Of a stretch of DNA of 64,000 bases, positions 12,901 to 23,975 are shown one piece after another (within the stretch, counting starts at the first letter, position 1; the number at the start of each line of letters is the position of its first letter). This DNA is from Volutella citrinella. Lineage: Eukaryota > Ascomycota > Sordariomycetes > Hypocreales > Nectriaceae. The translations under genes and the position numbers were made by a program. Below the pieces are notes generated by a model. It saw only the letters and a program-made list of their open reading frames with translations, ran no database searches and was not told the DNA's origin. The stretch covers positions 2,046,001-2,110,000 of the forward strand of contig JAWZSP010000002.1 in NCBI GenBank assembly GCA_034401135.1, written 5' to 3'.

Positions 12901-13922
12901 TTGGAGAGCTTCAACACGTCGCCCACTTTCAGATCCTTGGACTTCCGGCTCACTTCCACGATCTGCGATGACGGTGGCGGCGCTTCGTCGTCTCCCTCCT
13001 CCACAATATCTGAGAGACTCTCTCGAGTCCCCTTGCCCCGCTTCGATGGCTTTTGTACGGATGCAGACTTGAGGTTCTTGCGTTGCCGCAGGTGTGCTTG
13101 GCCCAGTCCAGGGTCCTTGAATGCGATGACTTTGTACTCTTCTGAGTTGGCCTCTGTATCTCGTCGTCTTCGAGCGATGTCGTCAAAGGCTTCCTTGCCC
13201 ATAGTAATACATAAAACGAAGGCTAGCGGCGCAATGTAGGTTAAGAGATATCCAATACGCAGTGCGGGGATGGCCTGCGATAGAGCAACCAGTAGGAAGT
13301 ACATGTTGAAAAAGAAGGAGAATTCGTTGTAGAGGGTAATCGGGAGGAAGGTGAGAGCTGTGTACTTGGCGTTGGAGACAATGTTGGATGGAAAGCGAAC
13401 GGGCTGCGTGGAACCCACGGCCACATGTCGCGACGCAGAAGGATCGTCATCTTCCTGGTCTTCCTCCTCCTCTAACTCTGGGCGGCTGTTCCCTGACATG
13501 AAGCTGGGGAGTCGTAGTCGAGACGTCTTGCGCTGGTGGCCGAAAGGTCGGCCCTGGGATGCTTGGCCCCCGAGCAAGGGTCGGTCATCATCGCCCGCAC
13601 TTCCCTCGGACCATCTCGTACCAGCACCGTCATGTCCGCCCCCAAGCAGCGCCTGGGAGTCATCAGAACCCTCTCGGTTCTGGCCCAGCTCGCCGTACCC
13701 TCGGCCACGCTTGCTAGCGCGCCTCAGCCCACCCATACGCAAGTTCCGCAGTGCTATTCGCGAAGTCTGGGGTTCGGACGAGGGTCGGTCTTGGTGGGAG
13801 CCCCGGGCGGGCTTGGATGAGATGGGGTCGAGCTCCTGGAGATCGAGTTCGAGGTCAGAGTCGGAGTCGTGCGCAGGAGAATCGGGCGGCTCGGACTGTC
13901 GAAACGCCGGTGAGGGAGGCAT
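9909..13922 (-). CDS. NEO1: P4-type ATPase, Neo1/ATP9 class phospholipid flippase
   Basis: Three exons, 13922-10545, 10495-10086 and 10026-9909, encode 1,301 aa. Intron 1 is 49 bp with a GTTCGT donor; intron 2 is 59 bp with GTAAGT. Both junctions preserve the frame (EGLYK-DWLLVG and LITW-GFVWRV). The first ~230 residues are acidic and disordered. Helices 1-2 follow (FLPITLYNEFSFFFN), then the actuator loop with DQLDGETDWKLR, the phosphorylation motif DKTGTLTQNE (Asp about residue 631), KGADTVM in the nucleotide domain and GDGGNDVSMIQAADVGVGI in the hinge, then the C-terminal helices. The wording around DKTGT (MEMKKIHVGTVSYANEAMDEV) matches the Neo1/ATP9 branch rather than Drs2 or Dnf. Neo1 acts in Golgi and endosomal membranes without a Cdc50 partner. 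The ATG at 13922 is the first in frame. Confidence 0.93.
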
Positions 13923-14957
13923 CCCGCGTCGGCTCCCAAGGGCCCCTGTACAATAGAGGGCGGAGAAGGTGTCTGTTGGGGTCACGATGTGGTGGGAGTG
14001 CCTTCGCGATTCTACTGAGACATTCTCTGGGCGCCTGGTTCGTCTGGTTGGTCTGCTGGCAGGTGGGTGGTTGCTCGTGATGCGCGGCACATGGAAAATA
14101 GCTGGCTGATCGTCGTGGATTCCCCGCGTGCCCCGTGTCCGGCCTGCGAACGAGAGAGAGGGTCGCGAAAGGAGATATCAAGTGGAAAGAGAGTGGATTC
14201 GGATTGGCAGCGAAGGAGGCGATCGCTGAAGAGGATGATGAAAGTGCATGCCCTGAGACGGAAGCTCCAAGGACAGATGTCCCCGATAAGTGGATGCTGC
14301 CGCACGGGGAGGGCCTGGAAACTTATTGCCTACCGCCCGCTAAATGGCAGCCTTGCACGCGGCACCTTGCCCTGTCCAAGCATCCCGCGGATCCCAGTGA
14401 CATGGGGCCCCGAGGTACCCATGCTGTACCCTTAAGTTCAGGGGCGTCAAAGCGAGTTCCGGAGGCTATAGCGCCACCATTGGGTACCTCTCAGGTAGCA
14501 ACCTTTGGCAGCTGCAGGCCTGGTGGGGCTCGCAGGGCCACGTTTTGGCTGCCTGTCGCCATTACGTCGCCCCCAACGGCGTCATCAGCTCCATGATGCA
14601 GTGCTGGGTTCGGAAGCACTGGTACGAAGTGCCCAATGATGGATAGAATCAAGTCAGTATGGCCAAGCAACAGGGCGTCCCCGCAGAAATCCAGAGGTAG
14701 CATTACTTTGTCCGCATGGACACTTCATCGATACATGCAGACTGAGCCGGTAGTTAGAAGGACTACGAACGAGGTCATCCCGCTACATCCGGTGTGTGGA
14801 ATAAATACCAAGTCGGTCCCTCATATGAAAGCGTCCTAGACACCAGGCCCTTAAGTCCAGGAGCATGTATCAGCATCCCCGCTTGGGGAGAAGGACAACT
14901 ACCCCAGAGATCAATCTCACAGCTGTGCAGATTCTGTCGTGTTCAAGATGCTGTAAT
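13923..14957. other. intergenic, upstream region of NEO1
   Basis: This is the promoter and leader of NEO1 plus the 3' region of the F-box gene, both on the minus strand. Frames here lack domain features. No structured repeat was noticed. Confidence 0.6.
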
Positions 14958-16778
14958 TTAAGAAGAGCGAGAATTTCCACCTTTGTTCCCGAGTGTCTCC
15001 CCCTGCCTTGAGTCCACCTGATGTCTGAACAAGTCTCGAGCGGCCATGTCCTTTTTCTTGAGACCCGGCTCCAAGTTCCAATCAGTGAATACACTCAACC
15101 AGTACCTTTGTTTACACTCCTTCAACCAGCTTTCCCAGTTATAAAAGGTTGTCCTTTCGAAGTAGAGATACTGGAAGTCTTCCACGAGATCTTCGCGGAT
15201 CCCTGTCCCTTCGCGATAGTCCTCATCACGCCCACCAGGCGCCGGGCACTGGTAATAGCGAAACGCGTTGTGCTTGTATCGGAGACGGTGCTGTTCTTCC
15301 TTCTTCCGGGAGCCGTTGTTGGCACGAACCGTCTCTTCCGGGGGACCGGGCCATGCACCGGAGCCGAATCGAAAGACCTCGAGAGAGCGCATGGAGCTTT
15401 GCCAACGTCTGAAGAGGGCATTCCATCTCAGCGGGTAAGATAGCGTGATCGGGCTCTCCTGGTGGCCCAGAAGCTCGCGATAGTTTGGATTGAGATAGCC
15501 CTCGTTTGGAACGGCTTTTCCCTTCTCGTTCCTCCTCCCTCCACCTTCCACATAGGCCGAGCTTCCATCTATCCATCCCGGCCAAGTCTCCACTTGGTGA
15601 AGAATAGCACACTTGTCGAGATATAAGGCCTCGAGTGGAAGTGACTCCACCCAACGAGCTTGCCACCAGTGGCTAAACACAAATCTCCCCAAAGCGAGCC
15701 TCTTCAGGCACGGCAAAGGCCCCATTTCGCGGAAATCCACCTTGGGCAACCAGCCCCAGTACTCGTGGGAGTACAAGGAGAGCTCCTGCAAGTTTTCAAC
15801 AACCGCCGGGGACAGCCAGGTGCGAGGCAGTTTGTTGTACATGGCCATCTTTGAGTCTGACCGATAATCGATGCTCCTCAGAAGAGCCGTTGGTGTATCG
15901 TTTGGTCCGGTGGGCATATCCTGAAAGGGGACACGCCCAACTGAGTTGGCCGATGGGGTAAGCAGCAGCTTGAGGTCAACCAGGCTTCTCAAAGAAAGAA
16001 CCGCAGAAAAGACGGGATTGTCTGTTAGCCTGTCATCTTCTTCTGCCGCAAGATTCGATATCGTCAGTGTAGTGATTGGGATGGCAGCGGTAGGGGCATC
16101 AGGCGGAGGTTCCAGCATCTCAGTTGGGATCCTTCGCAAGTCAAAGAATTCAAAGTCTTGGTCCTCTTCCTCCTCTACGACTTCTTCGTCCTCTTCTTCT
16201 TGCTCCGCTTCTATTTCTTCATCTTCTCCTTCTCCGTCAGTATCTTCGTCGGTTTCGGAATCCGCTTCTTCCGTCGACTTCGCACTCCAATCGATGGGAT
16301 TCGACTGCCCAGAAATACAGCAGAAGATAATATGGAGCAACCGAAGACGAAAGTCCACTGACTCGAGGTCTCCATCAAAGCTTGTCCGGAAATCCGGGCC
16401 CAGTCTGATGTGCAGAACTCTCAAATTTCTGAGCAGGCGCAGGAACTCTAGGCTCTTCAACAGCTCCAGGGGCTCACGGTAGCCATACGCAAGGAAGTCG
16501 CTGAGTGAGGGACTGATGGCTGAGTCGCAAGTGACCTCGTGCACCTCATAGCGCAAGCGCTCCGATCGAGCGATCTGAATGAAATTCAAAGGAGACTGGC
16601 CATAGGCGACGACGCGAATGGTCCGGAACAGGACAGAGGTTGCGATGGAGCTCAGATAAGCATTCTGCAACCGCAGGTTCTGTAAATCTGGGTTTTCCAG
16701 GCGGCTGAAGATGTCGAAAGCAACCTCTGTTGGCAAGGATGCCAAACTTGTAGGCCCATTCGAGACGTTGGGCGGCAT
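14958..16778 (-). CDS. F-box protein, fungal type
   Basis: A single exon of 606 aa starts at the ATG at 16778 (CGCAAGAGAAAATGCC). An F-box lies at about residues 15-60 (SLASLPTEVAFDIFSRLENPDLQNLRL), matching the LP-x-E...I...L-x-x-x-DL-x-x-LR pattern that binds Skp1 in SCF ubiquitin ligases. A very acidic segment follows at about residues 190-235, with long runs of Glu and Asp. The rest carries leucine-rich stretches such as LRSLVDLKLLL and ENLQELSLYSHEYWGWLPK, as in the degenerate LRR-like C-termini of fungal F-box proteins. The target cannot be inferred. The basic end (KKKDMAARDLFRHQ) shows no known motif. Confidence 0.75.
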   Translation of the reverse strand: MPPNVSNGPTSLASLPTEVAFDIFSRLENPDLQNLRLQNAYLSSIATSVLFRTIRVVAYGQSPLNFIQIARSERLRYEVHEVTCDSAISPSLSDFLAYGYREPLELLKSLEFLRLLRNLRVLHIRLGPDFRTSFDGDLESVDFRLRLLHIIFCCISGQSNPIDWSAKSTEEADSETDEDTDGEGEDEEIEAEQEEEDEEVVEEEEDQDFEFFDLRRIPTEMLEPPPDAPTAAIPITTLTISNLAAEEDDRLTDNPVFSAVLSLRSLVDLKLLLTPSANSVGRVPFQDMPTGPNDTPTALLRSIDYRSDSKMAMYNKLPRTWLSPAVVENLQELSLYSHEYWGWLPKVDFREMGPLPCLKRLALGRFVFSHWWQARWVESLPLEALYLDKCAILHQVETWPGWIDGSSAYVEGGGRRNEKGKAVPNEGYLNPNYRELLGHQESPITLSYPLRWNALFRRWQSSMRSLEVFRFGSGAWPGPPEETVRANNGSRKKEEQHRLRYKHNAFRYYQCPAPGGRDEDYREGTGIREDLVEDFQYLYFERTTFYNWESWLKECKQRYWLSVFTDWNLEPGLKKKDMAARDLFRHQVDSRQGETLGNKGGNSRSS

Positions 16779-17134
16779 TTTCTCTTGCGGTGAGATGGCA
16801 ATGTGAGGTTCAAGTTGGGTACATGTATCGGATTGGAACTTTGGAGTTGGCACGTCTCGCTATTAATAGCAACGGAAGCGAGCTGCCAGACAAAGCATCA
16901 GCATCAGCGGGGCTCTGCGTCACACCGAACTTCCAAGCGGCCAACGCAAGCACACCGTGCATGAATGCGATGGAGTATATGTGTCCGCTCGGCGACTGGA
17001 AATCTTGATCCGTACATTAAGTCAGAAGCTTTTTCAATTCCTTGGTCTACTTCCATCCCTTTTTAGGTCATCCTCAACAAAAGATATGCAGTGCTGCCAT
17101 TGAATCAAGAAAAATAGAGGATAGTAGTCATTTC
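16779..17134. other. intergenic between tandem minus-strand genes
   Basis: This holds the promoter of the F-box gene and the 3' end of the hydrolase gene. Nothing else is seen. Confidence 0.55.
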
Positions 17135-18055
17135 TCATCGAACACTACTTAGCCAGTCCCCAAGTTCAACACCAACCTGAGCTGGCTGGTCAAGCATCAC
17201 CAGGTGGCCTGCTTTGTCAATCACCACCACTTCCCGTGATTGCAGTGCCTTGCCCAGCCTATGAGCGCTCTCTGCTGGAATCCAGCTATCTTCAGCACCC
17301 CAAACAATCTTAACCGGCACTCGCGGCCCAACTTCCCCATATTTTTCTTCAATATCCCCGGTGGACCGCCAATTCGCCTGGCACAGCTCCCTGATGAAGC
17401 CCTCCTTCCCGCCGTGTCGAAGCCAAGGTGCCTTCAGCTGGGACATCTGCTCTTTTGAAAGCTCGAAAAATGCGGCATTTCGGATGTAGCTTTCCAGAAT
17501 GCCTTCCACCGCCATTTCAGGCAGCTGCTGAAAATAACTTGGGCTTTCGGCGAGGGCCTTGAATAGGGGCTGGCCAAACGGGCCGATGGCCACAACGTCC
17601 ATCAAGCAGAGGCTGGCGTACGGGCAGCCATGCAGGAGATGCGCTCGCAAGCTAATCAAGCCACCGTTGTCATGGGCTACGACGTGAGCCTTGCGATCGC
17701 CCCAGCTCTTTTGCCATGAACCAAGGAGCGCTGCAAAGACCTCTGACTGGCGTGCAAGGTCAGCGTCCAACTCGACCACCTTGTCGGGGCTGGTGGCCGT
17801 TCCGGGCAATTTGGATTCGGCAGGACTATCTCCAAACCCAGGACGATCGAAAAGATAGACGTGGAATCTCCGAGACAGCGATCGTGCAAAAGGAGTCCAG
17901 ATGCGGGAGGACCAGGGCGTCCCATGGACGAAGATGAGTGGTGGTGAACTCGGGTCGCCCAGTGAGCACCACTTGACGATGAAACTATGAGTAGAGCTTT
18001 GATAGTTGAAGTCATGTGCAACGGTCGTCGGGTCAACTTCTGATGCTAAAGTCAT
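17135..18055 (-). CDS. alpha/beta-hydrolase with Asp nucleophile (epoxide hydrolase/dehalogenase-like)
   Basis: A single exon of 306 aa starts at the ATG at 18055. It shows the alpha/beta-hydrolase landmarks: an oxyanion-hole loop FVHGTPWSSRIW (His 44), DRPGFGDS, a nucleophile elbow VVAHDNGG with Asp 129 in place of Ser, an acid loop WGAEDSWIP (Asp 256) and a terminal AGHLVMLDQP (His 284). An Asp at the nucleophile position followed by N-G-G is typical of epoxide hydrolases and haloalkane or fluoroacetate dehalogenases rather than esterases and lipases. There is no signal peptide, so it is probably cytosolic. The substrate is unknown. It lies between the F-box gene and the Zn2Cys6 gene, all on the minus strand, but the wide spacing argues against any operon-like unit. 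Confidence 0.8.
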   Translation of the reverse strand: MTLASEVDPTTVAHDFNYQSSTHSFIVKWCSLGDPSSPPLIFVHGTPWSSRIWTPFARSLSRRFHVYLFDRPGFGDSPAESKLPGTATSPDKVVELDADLARQSEVFAALLGSWQKSWGDRKAHVVAHDNGGLISLRAHLLHGCPYASLCLMDVVAIGPFGQPLFKALAESPSYFQQLPEMAVEGILESYIRNAAFFELSKEQMSQLKAPWLRHGGKEGFIRELCQANWRSTGDIEEKYGEVGPRVPVKIVWGAEDSWIPAESAHRLGKALQSREVVVIDKAGHLVMLDQPAQVGVELGDWLSSVR

Positions 18056-18606
18056 GCTGGGTGGTTGGCTTTTTGTCTGGGTCGTTGTGGAAGAAGACTG
18101 GTTGGAGGCTCTCAACGGCTGATTACCAAGGACATGGAATTGCAAGTAATAGACTAACGAGGATGCTTCGGTTAGTCTCGGCGCTTTGATGTGCTAAATC
18201 AATTATGGGAAAGGGCGTGCAGTGAGCGCAACGAAGCTGTATTTATTCACCTGCCCCCTATTTCACGCCTTTTCCTTGACATCCCGAGCTGACTGACAAA
18301 ATTGCGGAGTAGGCGCACAGCAATTGCTCTAATCCTGCTGATCCTACCCTTTCAAGCCTGATGACGTCGGTTACAAGCCGAGTAACGGTCGCAGGAGTCA
18401 CCGGGTCAGCTAAAGATGTCCCTTGCAGCCCATTTGCATGGATGAAAGCGTGGCGATAGTAAGAGCGGAAAGTTGTCCAGTCATTTCAAACACATAACCC
18501 CGAACTGTTCCATACCCCTCCCGTTTTTCACATCAGAATACCATCCATCAGCATTCCAATGTTCCCCCCTCTCGTCAGCCTGGACGCCAAAGCACAATTC
18601 CCCCAT
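18056..18606. other. intergenic, hydrolase promoter region
   Basis: This holds the upstream region of the hydrolase gene. It contains one TGACGTC core (18362-18368), the half-conserved CRE/ATF-type site, about 300 bp from the hydrolase start. A single 7-mer is weak evidence. No gene is seen. Confidence 0.5.
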
Positions 18607-21600
18607 CTATAATTCAGAATTCAGAAAGTCTGCCTCCCCAAGCAACTCCATCATTTGTTGGTTACTATTGAACCATTCCTCTAATTGGGCTGTGTTTCCC
18701 ATCCACGTTGTTGGGTTCATCACTCTTTGTCCGTCTCCTGCTGCACTCACGCCGAGCATGTCCTGCGAACCATCAGGAGTGCCAACGTTGGCCTGTCGCT
18801 GCTGGCCGGGAAGGCCTGTGGAGGGGAATCCCAAGGCTGCCAGATAGTTGTTCAGCTCTGCGCTTGCTTGGACCTGGTCCGCTGGCGGAGTCGATGTGCG
18901 GAACTCAACGTAGCGGAGCGCTACGCTATAAAGGACCTGGAACAGGCGGTGCATCTTGGCAGCCGAGTCGGAAACCGTAGTCGAGAAATCCATGGAGGAA
19001 ACAAAGGATCCCAGGCGTGCAAGATCATCCTGGTTCATAGTCTCTATGACCTGACAGAAAATCACGATGAATGGTATGAATGGGGCAAATAGCAATGTCC
19101 TGTATTCTGGTTAGTCTCCGTTCATGGGTATATCAACAAATCGAGATCTCAGGTGACCAGTTGAGGACTCAACGGAATCGGTTTTCTTCACATAGAGGAT
19201 TGACATCCCAAGCTTGAGAAGGTGGAGGCAGCACGAATAGGTTACTTACCAGTTCACATAGGCGGAGAAATACATTTGCCCAACTTTGCCGAGGACAGTC
19301 AAGCAGTGTTCGTGCCGTTGAAGAGTAGCCCGAGCGGCGTTGACGCATTCCGGGACGAACGTAGTGGGACAGCCCGCGGGACGAGGCATCGCACGATATA
19401 CGAGGGTGAGTAGGCTTAGTCGTAGGATCTCGTCCTGGGGGGCATTGTTAGCAAGGCGTTCAACATGGGGCGTTTGTGGGAAGCCTCTGTACCGTCACGG
19501 CGACAAATTCCATGGATCCCTCACCCCATTTCTCCTCTACCTCTGCCCCGTGGCGTTCCTGGTAAGAATTAGCTGCCGCCCTTCAGAGTTTCTGGGGGTT
19601 TTCGGGCACTCAAAGCTTACACCAATATATTTCGCAGCTCTCATGATCGATTCAAGGTCCTTAACCAAAGCCCGAACTCGGGTCATGCGATCGTGGTCTG
19701 GCAGGCCTATGGACCCGGGGCTATAGAGCATTTCATATATATTGCCCTGGCACCTAGCAGTCATTGCCCATAATGACATGAACTTAGCCAGCGGGGTGCC
19801 ATCGTCAGATTCAAGAGTGGGGTGTGGGATGGTGATATCCCAGTCTTGAATTGTCGAAGCTCGTCCTAAACGGAGTGATAGACTCTTCTCGACGAAGTAA
19901 GTGCACCAGAAAAGGAACTGCTTCATATGCTTTTCCTCGGGAGTATCATTCTTCATGGAAGAGAGACGGTGGTAGCCCAACGTCTGGCACAGTTCGGAAG
20001 CCTTGCACGAAAGGGTCCAGCTTAATGATGGCTTTGAGATCTCAACGCAGTGGAAAGACTATAAAGATCAGTCAAAGCACCAGGAGAGCAATGGGAACCC
20101 AAACTCACTCCGAGAACAAGCGCAGATACCATTTCAGTGTTGCCGGGAAGATGTAAAGGAAGGTTGGCGAGTGCCTTAGTTGGCCAGACTGTTAGTACAT
20201 GTAGTTCGAACTTCGTGCAAAGTAACAGTATAGCTAGGAGCAGAGTAGCCTTACAGTTTCGGTATTGTGGCGACACATTGTCACGTACTTGTTATTCTCC
20301 TCTTTCTCTTCAGGGTTGCGGTGATCTTTTTCCCAGAAGAAATATAGAAGAATTGCGTTGACAATGATGAAGCTCGCTTCAGTGAAATCTTCGGAAAAGT
20401 AGACCGTTAAGCAAAGGTCCGAGAAGCGGTCCAATGACATGAATTCTTCGGTCCACGCCAGATTAGTTGAAGATGTGCCTAGTTTGTACCTTTTGTAAGC
20501 ACATGCTCAAGCGTTTGGGTGCAGTAGCATGCAGCGCAGTTGTCTCAACAATGCCCATACAACTAACCTCGCATTTCCTTAATCACTTCCACCGTCTTCT
20601 TGATTGGCGGTAGCTCGCAGCCCCGAAGCGATGGTCTTGGATATAATATGGCGTTTGGATATGTCAACGCACTGGAGACTGTTTGCTGCTTCAAAGCTGT
20701 GACAATATGCTGGAGCGAGTCGAGAGTTTCACGCATCTCCAGACTAGGATCTTGCAAAGCTCCTGTTTGCACAGCATTTTTCAGGAATTCGCTCGCAAAC
20801 ACTGAATGGGCTGCCAGTGACGAATCTCCCTCGACTACAGGGCTGTCTGAAGCTGGTTGTACTGCCTGGCCGAAGGTGGCTGACGGAGATGATTCGGAGG
20901 TGGCACGAGTGCTCCCGCCTTGCAGAGGTTGCTGGGGAGCGGGAATGGGCATGTTCATTCTGAGATCCTGAAGAAGGCGCGTGACCCCCTCGAGCCGGCG
21001 GTCGATGTTATCGATCTTTCTCTCACTAGTGCGATGTAAGCCACGGGAACAAGGGAGGTGGGCGCTTAGCAAGGCAGAGCTGTGACCAAACACGAGCAGC
21101 GACCAAGGGAACTCACTATTGAGTAGAGAGAAGTATCCGTGTGCGCTTCTCCTTGGGCCTGGCATCTGCATGGGTACAAGCAATCTTGGCATGCACACAG
21201 TGGGCACATGGCGAGTTCCGGTCGCATCGGATCTGTTAATCGATCGGGTCAGTTGATCCATGATCCATCCTTGCGCTTGCGCATGCTGAGCCAACCAGAG
21301 GGGGGCGGGATGAACCCCTAGATCTCAAGCCACTCGATAATTCCGGATGGAGAACCACTGTATTAGCCGGGAAGATGCTGCAAGTGTCCTACCAGTACCG
21401 GCCTACTACCAGGGGGGCTGGAGGGTCCTTGAGAGAACTTGGGTATATTGGATCCGTACCTTGCGGGCCCGGCAAGCGTCACACTAGCAATGGGTGAGCG
21501 GGGTTGAAGGATCAGACAAGGCATGGAGAATACAAACAGCTCGCCTGATTGAGGACGTGGGAGGATTGGGTGCGGAATCAGAGCCGTCGTCGACGATGTT

Positions 21601-21624
21601 GGTCTCGGTGGATGGCTCAGCCAT
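18607..21624 (-). CDS. Zn2Cys6 fungal-specific transcription factor
   Basis: Ten exons encode 718 aa: 21624-21538, 21483-21460, 21232-21117, 21025-20568, 20478-20255, 20174-20109, 20058-19621, 19558-19493, 19434-19250 and 19099-18607. Every junction keeps phase. The DNA-binding cluster is assembled from exons 2 and 3 and has perfect Zn2Cys6 spacing (Cys 30, 33, 40, 46, 49, 56; C-x2-C-x6-C-x5-C-x2-C-x6-C). A short linker and coiled coil follow (YERKIDNIDRRLEGVTRLLQ). The middle-homology (fungal_trans) region includes ALANLPLHLPGN, HCVEISKPSLSWTL, CQTLGYHRLSS, FLFWCTYFVEKSLSLRLGRAS and FVAVTDEILRLSLLTLVYR. Such proteins are nuclear regulators of carbon, nitrogen or secondary metabolism. No target genes are suggested by the neighbours. 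Exon 2 is only 24 nt and intron 2 is long (227 bp). Confidence 0.88.
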
Positions 21625-23975
21625 GGAGGGCAGGTCTCGGCAGTGAGGGGACACTGCAGCTGAGGTGGAATGCAGGCGACAGGGAGGTTTTCCGTCGTTT
21701 CAGCCCGTTTCTGCAGTGGGCACAAGATCCGTACCCTAGGTGAAGAGCTGGTTCGTTGCGAAAAGGCGGGCAGTGGGATGGAGGTGGTGTGTTTGGGGAG
21801 GCTTCGGATCGCGCGCGCTCCGGTAGGTGATGCTGTGGTGGAGATCCGCGGGCGACCGTGTATGTTAGCTCGCCGGAGACTCGGTGGGTCCGAGCTACCG
21901 AGCTGACGGCCAAGAGAAGCAAACAATTGGTCCGCCTCCGCCCTTTACAAGCGACTCCAACGGTTCAATGAAAGAGGCTCATACGTAGCAAAAAGAATAT
22001 TGTTGGATGTAGAATGTGGGAAAGAGACTATAGAGCGGAGATGAGGCATTTGTCGTCAGCCTGGCCGCATATAGGGCATAGGCTTCTTTCAGGCAGCTAC
22101 GCAGGTGTGGGCAGTTTTATTAGATCGGGAAGAAAAGATGCCGCGGGATCTCTTGGCCGTATTGGCTTCCCGAATGCGCAAGCTACTCAAGAATAGTGCG
22201 ATGGGGGATCTTGATCAGACGTGAAAGGTACGCCAGGTCTTGGCAAGCACTCTCGGCAATCAGGCAGCCGGATTCATTCTGATGATATCAACCGATGCAA
22301 GCAATGATTAATTGTTAAAAAAAAGCCACCATCGTCACTGATACTAAACGCAGTAATTACTCCGTAAGATAAGATTCGAAAACGAGTACGGGCTGATCTT
22401 GGGTGCTGCAGACTCGTTTGGATAATGGCGGGGCAGTAGCAGATGCCAAGACAACACACTGCTGCGGCCATATACCATAGTAGTCTCTGAAATCGCATAA
22501 AATGCCCCTCGTCTACGTAGTACAATCTCGACCACTTTAACGGGTCCAGGACGCCCAACGGCCCCCCAACCGCTGCCATGAAGAGCCGGCAGTTTGACTA
22601 TGTGCTGTCGTCAAGTGCCGAATGACATCGGCAGTGGCGGGCTTCAGTGCGGCGGGGTGCTCCGATCCTCTCCCTGGTCACCAACTTATTAGTTGGAAGC
22701 CGAGCCATTGTGAATTTGACCAATCGTACTGGCCGGAGAAGGGATTACTCCGACGGTCCATTTCCGACCGCATGTTGAGACAATATGAATGGCCAGTCAA
22801 GTCATCTCGGCCCTGTTCTATGTATTATATAACATAGCGCTTGACAGATTGTGCGTGGCTTTGAATCGGCGCACAAAGTCCTGAAAGCCTAGTCAGAAAC
22901 TTGCGCCAACTGCGACAGCCGAAAAACAAGTACCCCTGGATTCAGAGGGACAGAAGAAGAACAAGTCTCATCCTCGTGCACCATGTAGTGAAAATATGCT
23001 TCTCTAATTAAAACCTACCCTATAACAGTCCCTACTTAGATATGGCCTAGCTCGTATGATCATATGCGACAATAGACACAGTCGAGGACGAAGCAGTAGC
23101 CTTAGTCAAGAACCCGATTCCTTCACGTGCCAACCAATGGAATAAATTGAAAGACATTTTGAGAAACTGTGCGCCTGAAATTGACCTCTCCACAGATCGT
23201 AACAGCAGCAGAAGAGGGACTAATAAGGAGAGGGGAAAGACAAGAGAATAGACCCATACATGTAAATACCGAAACTTAATTCCGGGCCCGAAATTTCATG
23301 CATTCATGTTTTGTCGCTGTCTGGCGCATCAGGTTGCTCGTTGAAGAGCGGTACTCGGAAGGCTAGGCAGGGCCTCTTGATGCAGAAGCGGCCATGCTGC
23401 GAGGCCCTTCCGCTCCCAGTCACGCCACATCCGGATGCTGTGGCATGTGGCGTGTGGCGTGTGGCGGATGCAGCGGGAACGACCGATGAGGCCGGCCGGA
23501 ACGTGCCTGGCGGATATGTACCGGCAGTGGGAGTGGACTCACCAGCGAGAGCCCCTGTCCACTAAGATTGCTGGTGCCAGCAGAGGACAGTAGCGAGCTC
23601 CACTGCTATTAGAGGCCTGGTAACTTTACAAGCCAGGGTGGCTCCGAGTCCTGATTTGGCATACATGCCAACTTGCACTTGCGACCTGTGCTTCAAGATC
23701 CATCCATTTCTTCAACCCTGCAACGCCCCTGACTTCCTCCACCAGACCATGGAAAAGGGTGCATTCTAATATATCAGCGATACTTGGTTTTATTCTTGCA
23801 GGTACGACGATCCGATACACTCCATGCGACTGCGCGCCTGTTCATCCGGCCCTCTGCACCTTTGCCTCGGTGGCAATCCCTTTAGAGCTCTGTTCGCGTG
23901 CTGACGAGACCCAAGCATTGTAGCGTCGCTTCGGCTCTTCGCACATCACGAACCTACGCGAAACTCGGCGTCGAG
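21625..23975. other. intergenic, divergent promoter region, partly AT-rich
   Basis: This separates the Zn2Cys6 gene (minus) and SEC16 (plus). The part 22260-23300 is visibly more AT-rich than its surroundings and holds no protein-like frame. A short cluster of GTGGCGT-type repeats sits at about 23449-23470. I see no transposase remnants or terminal repeats. Confidence 0.55.
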
